Positions 6,205 to 10,892 of a stretch of DNA of 10,892 nucleotides are shown here, one piece after another. Origin of the DNA: RUG754 sp045545455 (GTDB lineage: Bacteria; Bacillota; Clostridia; Peptostreptococcales; Anaerovoracaceae); the NCBI GenBank assembly GCA_045545455.1, contig JAZQAY010000027.1:1-10892 (forward strand), read 5' to 3'. The position numbers and the translations under genes were made by a program. Position 1 is the stretch's first letter. Each line of letters opens with the position of its first letter. Under the pieces are notes generated by a model, which saw only the letters and a program-made list of their open reading frames with translations, was not told the DNA's origin and did not search any database.

Positions 6205-6230
6205 AGGCCGGCCCCCTTGGAAGCCGGCCT
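6205..6230 (-). terminator. GC-rich hairpin between the NCS2 permease and EamA genes
   Basis: AGGCCGGC (6205-6212) pairs with GCCGGCCT (6223-6230) around a 10-nt loop. It begins 13 nt after the permease stop codon and ends 13 nt before the EamA start codon. In the transcribed direction it is preceded by six A residues and followed by TTAAAAAGC, so the U-tract is weak. It probably reduces rather than abolishes readthrough into the EamA gene. Confidence 0.6.
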
Positions 6231-6243
6231 GATGTTTTTTATA

Positions 6244-7647
6244 TTACATGGTGATCATGCAGAACTTCAGGATGAAGAGCAGTGCGATGATGGTTACCAT
6301 GATGTCTTTTGATTTATATTTTCCTGTGAAAATTGTGATTGCTGTGTAGGTGATGGCACCGATACCGATTCCGTTAGCGATGGAATATGTAAGGAGCATT
6401 GAGATGATGGTCATAAAGCCTACAGCTGAAGAAGCGAGGTCTGTCATGTCGATCTTCTTAACGTTTCCGAGCATCAGAACTCCTACGTAAACGAGAGCAG
6501 GAGATGTGGCGCATGCAGGTACTACAGAAGCGAGAGGTGTCAGGAACAGGCAGAGGAAGAAGCAGATAGCTACTGTCACAGAGGCAAGACCTGTACGTCC
6601 GCCTGCGGATACGCCTGTTGCAGATTCAACGAATGTGGTGCAGGTGGATGTTCCGAGCATTGCTCCTACAACTGTAGCTGTGGAGTCTGCCATCATGCAC
6701 TGGTTGAGATTGATGGGGTCTCCGTTTTCATCAAGCATGCCTGCTTCGGATGCTGTTCCGTAGAGTGTCCCGATGGTATCGAACATATCTACCAGACAGA
6801 ATGCGACTACCAGCATGATGCCGCCCAGCATTCCTCCAACCAGCTCAGGGCTGAAGGCTGCATGCCATGAACCTGCGGTGAATACTCCGAAAACTCCTAC
6901 TTCAGCGAAATCCCTGAAGGACTGTCCTACCTGTGAATAGTCGAAGCTGGGTACTTCTCTTACGATGATGTAATAGAAGAAAGCCGTTACGAACATTCCG
7001 ATGATGACGTTTCCTCTGACTCCGCGCTTTCCGAGGATGACGATGATGAGGAAGCCAACGAAAGCCAGGATGGCGGGAACTACGTTAAGGAGTTCGCCGT
7101 TTGCGATGGCCCCGTGGATGTCAACGAGCTGTGTAAGCGTATACTGGTTGTCCTGGATGAAGCCTACGTTCTGGAATCCGATGTATGCGATGAAGAGACC
7201 GATACCTGCGGATACAGAGACCTTAAGTGCAGGAGGCATTGCCTTGGCGATGTACTGTCTGGCTCCTGTGAATGACAGGATCAGGAATACGAGACCGGAT
7301 ATGAATACGATAACAAGTCCGGCGTGATATCCTTCTACGGGGTCTCCTCCGTTCATAAGTTCAGGAAGTATGAAGCTTACGAAGAAGAAGGAGTTGAGTC
7401 CCATGCCGCAGGCCTGTGCAAAAGGCATCTTGGCATAGAGTCCCATGATAAGGGTTCCTATTACTGCAACTAAGATGGAACCTACGTAAACCGCGTTCCA
7501 TACCTGACCCAGGCCCTCGCTGAAGCCGGTCACCTGGTTGGGGTTGACGATGATGATGTACGCCATCGCAAAGAATGTGGTAAGGCCTGCAAAGATCTCA
7601 GTCCTTACAGTAGAGCCTCTCTTGGAGATCTCAAAAAATTTGTCCAT
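6244..7647 (-). CDS. NCS2-family purine-base permease (AzgA/PbuG type)
   Basis: A 467-residue multi-spanning membrane protein of the nucleobase:cation symporter-2 superfamily, in the AzgA/PbuG branch that imports hypoxanthine, guanine or adenine with protons. The N-terminus reads like this branch (STVRTEIFAGLTTFFAMAY, about 12-30). Conserved blocks are QACGMGLNSFF (78-88) in TM3, LVDMFDTIGTLYG (285-297) in TM8 and the TM10-type motif GTSTCTTFVESATG to GGRTGL (332-354). Its length fits the branch. AAAGGA lies about 10 nt before the ATG. It sits 54 nt downstream of the NupQ-type permease with no terminator between, so it is likely part of the same operon: the ABC system would take nucleosides and this permease free bases. 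The exact base preference cannot be read from the sequence. Confidence 0.94.
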   Translation of the reverse strand: MDKFFEISKRGSTVRTEIFAGLTTFFAMAYIIIVNPNQVTGFSEGLGQVWNAVYVGSILVAVIGTLIMGLYAKMPFAQACGMGLNSFFFVSFILPELMNGGDPVEGYHAGLVIVFISGLVFLILSFTGARQYIAKAMPPALKVSVSAGIGLFIAYIGFQNVGFIQDNQYTLTQLVDIHGAIANGELLNVVPAILAFVGFLIIVILGKRGVRGNVIIGMFVTAFFYYIIVREVPSFDYSQVGQSFRDFAEVGVFGVFTAGSWHAAFSPELVGGMLGGIMLVVAFCLVDMFDTIGTLYGTASEAGMLDENGDPINLNQCMMADSTATVVGAMLGTSTCTTFVESATGVSAGGRTGLASVTVAICFFLCLFLTPLASVVPACATSPALVYVGVLMLGNVKKIDMTDLASSAVGFMTIISMLLTYSIANGIGIGAITYTAITIFTGKYKSKDIMVTIIALLFILKFCMITM

Positions 7648-7701
7648 TGGTGATAGATCCTTTCCTTTTTATTATCCACGCTGTCTTTCGGCAGCCTTTA
7701 A

Positions 7702-8688
7702 TTAACGGTCTTCTCTGAAGTAGTTCAGTCCCAGTCCCTGAGGAGGCTGATCCTCTCTCCTCTGCCTCATGGATACCATGATCAGTACGATGGCAGTAGC
7801 TATATAAGGCACGATCTTATATATCTGCGTAGGAAGGAACGGGATGGGCAATCTCAGATACAGTATGAGGAGAGCTCCGTAAAGAGCTGACCCCCAAAGC
7901 GCGTTCATCGGCCTCCACAGGCAGAATATTACGAGTGCTACAGCTACCCATCCTTCACCTGAAAGCCCGCTGTGGTTCCATACCGAGCCGGCGATGGTCA
8001 TGGTGTACACCATGCCGCCTACGGCGCTGATGCCGCCGCCGATCACGGTGGCCAGGTATCTGTACTTCGTTACGTTGATGCCGGCGGCATCAGCCGTCGC
8101 CGGCGACTCTCCAACGGCCGAAAGAAACAGTCCCTTGCGGGTCTTTTTCATGAACCAGGCCATGATGAGAGCCATTACTATACCCAGGTATACGAACAGA
8201 TTGTAGCTGAAAAGTATCTGTCCCAGAACCGGGATCTTCTGAAGCGCTTCCGGAAGCACAGGCTCGGCGAAAGCGTTCTTTAAAGCGTTTGAAATGGTGA
8301 CGTTTCCGCCTACCTTGATCCTCATGAGCTCTCCCACGAACTGGCCTACGCCTGTGCCGAAGATGGTGAGTGCCAGACCCGTAACGTTCTGGTTTGCTCT
8401 TAAGGTTATGGTCAGGAAGCTGAAGATGAGGGATCCTATGCAGCCTATGCCGAAGGAGCATAGCAGCGCTATCGCCACTGCTACAGCGCCGGACGCGCTG
8501 TCTCCTGCCGCGTTACCGTAGACGAAAGCGCCCATGAGCCCGAAGGCTCCTCCCATGAACATGAGTCCTTCGACTCCCAGGTTCAGGTTTCCTGATTTTT
8601 CCGTGAGTATCTCTCCGGATGTGCCGAAGAGAAGCGGTGTGCCGTTTATGATGGCTGCTTTGATAAGTCCTATGATGTTGATACTCAT
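7702..8688 (-). CDS. nupQ: Nucleoside ABC transporter permease (NupQ/YufQ type)
   Basis: A 328-residue integral membrane subunit of a BMP-family ABC importer, the class that takes up guanosine and other nucleosides (NupNOPQ in Bacillus). The N-terminus has the family-typical block GTSGEILTEKSGNLNLGVEG (about 22-41). The cytoplasmic coupling segment, around VGESPATADAAGINVTKYR (about 190-210), should contact the ATPase. About eight hydrophobic segments are visible, and the C-terminus is short and basic (RQRREDQ...). Its ATG overlaps the stop codon of the upstream permease as ATGA, and GGAGG lies 7 nt before the start, indicating tight co-translation. The two permeases should form a heterodimer. 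The family is firm; the nucleoside preference is inferred from homologues and from the adjacent purine genes. Confidence 0.93.
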   Translation of the reverse strand: MSINIIGLIKAAIINGTPLLFGTSGEILTEKSGNLNLGVEGLMFMGGAFGLMGAFVYGNAAGDSASGAVAVAIALLCSFGIGCIGSLIFSFLTITLRANQNVTGLALTIFGTGVGQFVGELMRIKVGGNVTISNALKNAFAEPVLPEALQKIPVLGQILFSYNLFVYLGIVMALIMAWFMKKTRKGLFLSAVGESPATADAAGINVTKYRYLATVIGGGISAVGGMVYTMTIAGSVWNHSGLSGEGWVAVALVIFCLWRPMNALWGSALYGALLILYLRLPIPFLPTQIYKIVPYIATAIVLIMVSMRQRREDQPPQGLGLNYFREDR

Positions 8689-9812
8689 TTTGCCGCCTCC
8701 TTTCCTGCTTTCTCAGGAACGGGTACGGGCGCTGCCTCTTCGCGATGTTCCTTTCCTCTGAAGATCATCTTGTAATTAATGAAGAACTCACATCCCAGCA
8801 TGCAGAGGAGTATGATTCCCGTGATGATATCCGAAATGGATGCGGGGACTCCCAGGGATGTCTGGATGCTGGATGCTCCCTTGGAAAGCACTGCCAGCAT
8901 GAGTGAAATTGCTACCATGGCGAAGGGATTGAGCTGAGCAAGCCAGGTTACTGTGATAGCTGTAAATCCAACGCCTCCGGCCACGTCGGAAGAAAGCGTC
9001 TGATTTGCTCCGGATGCTACCATGAAACCTACGAAACCTGCGATACCTCCTGAAAGGCATGCAGTCCTTATAGTCACCTTCCTGACGTCCATTCCGGCGT
9101 ATCTTGCGGTGTTCTCGGATTCTCCCAGAACTTTGATCTCATATCCGTGCTTGGTCCTTCCCATGTAGATATACATGAATACCGTGAGGATCAGCACTAT
9201 GATCCAGCCGATATGAACTCCGAATACCTTAGGAAGTACCGCTACAGGATCGAACATGGGGATTATCTGGGATCCGGGTTTGCCCTCCCAGGGACCGCCC
9301 TGAAGCCAGCCGACGATGCCGATGGCTATATAGTTCATCATAAGGGTGAACAGGGTCTCATTGGTTCCCCAGTTTGCCTTGAACAGTGCAGGGATCCCTG
9401 CCCAGATGGCTCCAAAGATTATGGAGAAGATCCCCATTACCAGAAGAAGTATGGGGGACGGCAGGGTGTGGGCCATATTGAGGGCAAAGATTGTTGCCGC
9501 CATGGCTCCCATGGTGATCTGGCCTTCAGCACCGATATTCCAGAATCTCATGGCGAAACAGGGTGCAAGAGCAAGGGCTGTTCCGAGAAGCGGCACTGCA
9601 ACCTTGATTACCTGACGGATACCCGATGCCTTTCCGAGAGATCCTGAAAGGATGGTTCCATAGGCCGTTACGGGATTTGCTCCCGCGATCATGAACACCA
9701 GGCCTCCGAGGATTATGGCAAATACCAGGGCTCCCAGTCTTATGAGCCATATTTTGGACTTTGACATGTTCTCACGTTTGGTAAGACGGATGAGAGGTTC
9801 TTTTTCAGTCAT
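8685..9812 (-). CDS. nupP: Nucleoside ABC transporter permease (NupP/YufP type)
   Basis: A 375-residue integral membrane subunit, the larger of the two permeases of the BMP-family nucleoside importer. A basic N-terminal tail of about 20 residues precedes the first helix (WLIRLGALVFAIILGG). Family-typical stretches include RFWNIGAEGQITMGA (about 89-103), NWGTNETLFTLMMNYIA (about 146-162) and the coupling segment LGESENTARYAGMDVRKV. The C-terminal tail is charged and Ala/Pro-rich. The start codon follows the ATPase stop directly (TAAATG), and a very strong AAAGGAGG lies 8 nt upstream. A second ATG at residue 16 would give a shorter tail but lacks a comparable ribosome binding site. The gene overlaps the next permease by 4 nt. 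Confidence 0.93.
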   Translation of the reverse strand: MTEKEPLIRLTKRENMSKSKIWLIRLGALVFAIILGGLVFMIAGANPVTAYGTILSGSLGKASGIRQVIKVAVPLLGTALALAPCFAMRFWNIGAEGQITMGAMAATIFALNMAHTLPSPILLLVMGIFSIIFGAIWAGIPALFKANWGTNETLFTLMMNYIAIGIVGWLQGGPWEGKPGSQIIPMFDPVAVLPKVFGVHIGWIIVLILTVFMYIYMGRTKHGYEIKVLGESENTARYAGMDVRKVTIRTACLSGGIAGFVGFMVASGANQTLSSDVAGGVGFTAITVTWLAQLNPFAMVAISLMLAVLSKGASSIQTSLGVPASISDIITGIILLCMLGCEFFINYKMIFRGKEHREEAAPVPVPEKAGKEAAK

Positions 9813-10892
9813 TTAGTTTGCCTCCTTTCCGCCGAGCTTTGTCATGAGAAGTCCGACTTCTTCCTTGGTGGTCGTTCTGGCATCCACTATGCCCGAAACC
9901 TTGCCTCCGCAGAGGACAAGTATCTTATCGCAGAGCTCCAGAAGCACGTCCAGGTCTTCTCCCACGAAGACCACGGCCACTCCCTTCATCTTCTGCTCTG
10001 TCATCATATTGTAAATGGTGAATGAAGTGTTGATATCCAGGCCTCTTACAGCATAGGCGCTCATAAGGACCGACGGAGCCTGAGCGATCTCACGGCCTAC
10101 CAGTACCTTCTGAACGTTTCCTCCGGAGAGCTTGCGAACGGGATAATTGATTCCGGGTGTCTTTACTTCAAGATCCTCCATTACCTTCTCCGCAAGCTTC
10201 TCAGGTCCCTTGGTATCAACGAAAACTCCCTTTCCCTTGTTCCAGGATCTGAGCATCATGTTGCCTGTCATTCCCATGCCGCCGACAAGACCCATACCAA
10301 GTCTGTCCTCGGGAACAAAGGCCAGGGCGACGCCTGCATCCTTGATCTCCATGGGGGTCTTGCCCACAAGTTCTGCCGGACTCTTTCCCTCGGGAGTATA
10401 TATGATGGAGCCCTTGGATATATGTCTTAAGCCTGCGATGGATTCCAGAAGCTCCTTCTGTCCGGAGCCTGCGATTCCTGCGATTCCCAGAATCTCGCCG
10501 CCATAGGCTATGAAGCCCACGTCATCCAGTTTTATCATACCTTCACTGTCTCTTACCGTAAGTCCTGCCACGGTCAGTCTCGGCTTGGGATCCACAGGTT
10601 CCGGTCTTTCTATATTCAGGGAAACCTTGTGGCCCACCATCATCTCCGTGAGTTCCTTCTCACTGGTCTCCGCGGTTTTGACGGCACCGATATATTTTCC
10701 CTTTCTCAGTACGGCTACCACGTCCGATACCTCCATAACCTCGTTGAGCTTATGGGTGATGAGGATAATGGACTTGCCGTCGGCCTTCATGGCCCTGAGT
10801 ATATCAAACAGCTTGCTGGTCTCCTGCGGGGTCAGCACAGCTGTAGGTTCGTCAAGTATAAGCACGACCGCACCCCTGTAGAGGACCTTGAT
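9813..10892 (-). CDS. nupO: Nucleoside ABC transporter ATP-binding protein, two-domain (NupO/YufO type), 5' end outside window
   Basis: About 359 C-terminal residues are visible; the frame is open to the right edge (starting IKVLYRGAVV), so the gene continues beyond it. The GTG-initiated frame at 10865 is not the real start because it lies inside the first ATPase domain. The visible part of domain 1 has Walker B and D-loop start LILDEPTAVLT and the H-loop ILITHKLNE (His47 of the visible part). Domain 2 has a Walker A variant without the usual GKS/T (GIAGSGQKE, about 139-147), signature LSGGN (about 255-259) and a degenerate Walker B (VLMSAYAVRGLD) lacking the Asp-Glu pair. Such an inactive second site is usual for this ribose/BMP class. 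The protein powers the two adjacent permeases, and its stop codon touches the next start codon. Confidence 0.94.
   Translation of the reverse strand: MKVLYRGAVVLILDEPTAVLTPQETSKLFDILRAMKADGKSIILITHKLNEVMEVSDVVAVLRKGKYIGAVKTAETSEKELTEMMVGHKVSLNIERPEPVDPKPRLTVAGLTVRDSEGMIKLDDVGFIAYGGEILGIAGIAGSGQKELLESIAGLRHISKGSIIYTPEGKSPAELVGKTPMEIKDAGVALAFVPEDRLGMGLVGGMGMTGNMMLRSWNKGKGVFVDTKGPEKLAEKVMEDLEVKTPGINYPVRKLSGGNVQKVLVGREIAQAPSVLMSAYAVRGLDINTSFTIYNMMTEQKMKGVAVVFVGEDLDVLLELCDKILVLCGGKVSGIVDARTTTKEEVGLLMTKLGGKEAN
9821..9828 (-). promoter_or_regulatory. Very strong ribosome binding site of the nupP-type permease
   Basis: AAAGGAGG on the minus strand lies 8 nt before the ATG at 9810-9812, inside the last codons of the ATPase gene. 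It fixes the longer start of the permease and suggests independent ribosome loading within the operon. Confidence 0.8.

Noticed and set aside
7648..7701. Possible terminator or promoter between the NupQ-type and NCS2 permease genes
   Set aside because: The only hairpin (GCTGCC/GACAGC) has a mismatch and no T-tract, and no -35/-10 pair with good spacing is seen; the 54-nt gap fits an operon.

Overview
The window looks like a chromosomal housekeeping segment of a Gram-positive anaerobe, most likely a member of the Clostridia (Lachnospiraceae-like). I infer this from the protein types (a Clostridia-style GAPDH, RarA, a COG2509-type flavoprotein and a Nup-type nucleoside ABC transporter), the AGGAGG-type ribosome binding sites and the sigma-A-type promoters. 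The species cannot be named from the sequence. Every gene I can support lies on the minus strand, so transcription runs from high to low coordinates. I see no tRNA, rRNA, CRISPR array, insertion sequence or phage gene.

From high to low coordinates, the first unit is a purine/nucleoside uptake operon. It contains a truncated two-domain ABC ATPase (NupO/YufO type, 9813-10892), two membrane permeases (NupP type 8685-9812, NupQ type 7702-8688) and an NCS2 purine-base permease (6244-7647). The ABC genes are coupled by TAAATG and ATGA junctions. The substrate-binding lipoprotein expected for this transporter would lie beyond the right edge. A GC-rich hairpin follows the NCS2 gene, and then comes an EamA/DMT transporter (5247-6191).

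The second unit starts at a clear promoter (TTGCAA-N17-TATAAT). It encodes a divergent purine-type phosphoribosyltransferase (4604-5158), an uncharacterised FAD-dependent dehydrogenase of the COG2509 type (3160-4539) and the replication-recombination ATPase RarA (1827-3152). A hairpin lies between the first two genes and a perfect 24-bp palindrome follows rarA. The phosphoribosyltransferase fits functionally with the upstream importers, which would supply its base substrates.

The third unit is a single-gene GAPDH (581-1600) with its own promoter (TTGAAA-N17-TACACT) and a strong intrinsic terminator. Its cofactor-binding residues differ from those of ordinary NAD-dependent GAPDH. The fourth unit is the 5' end of secA (1-347), preceded by an extended -10 promoter that abuts a perfect 9-1-9 inverted repeat, a likely operator.

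Nothing here amounts to a clearly new biological system. The items most worth a second look are the GAPDH cofactor site, the palindrome at the secA promoter, the unstudied flavoprotein in a phosphoribosyltransferase-rarA operon, and the clamp-binding-like N-terminus of RarA.
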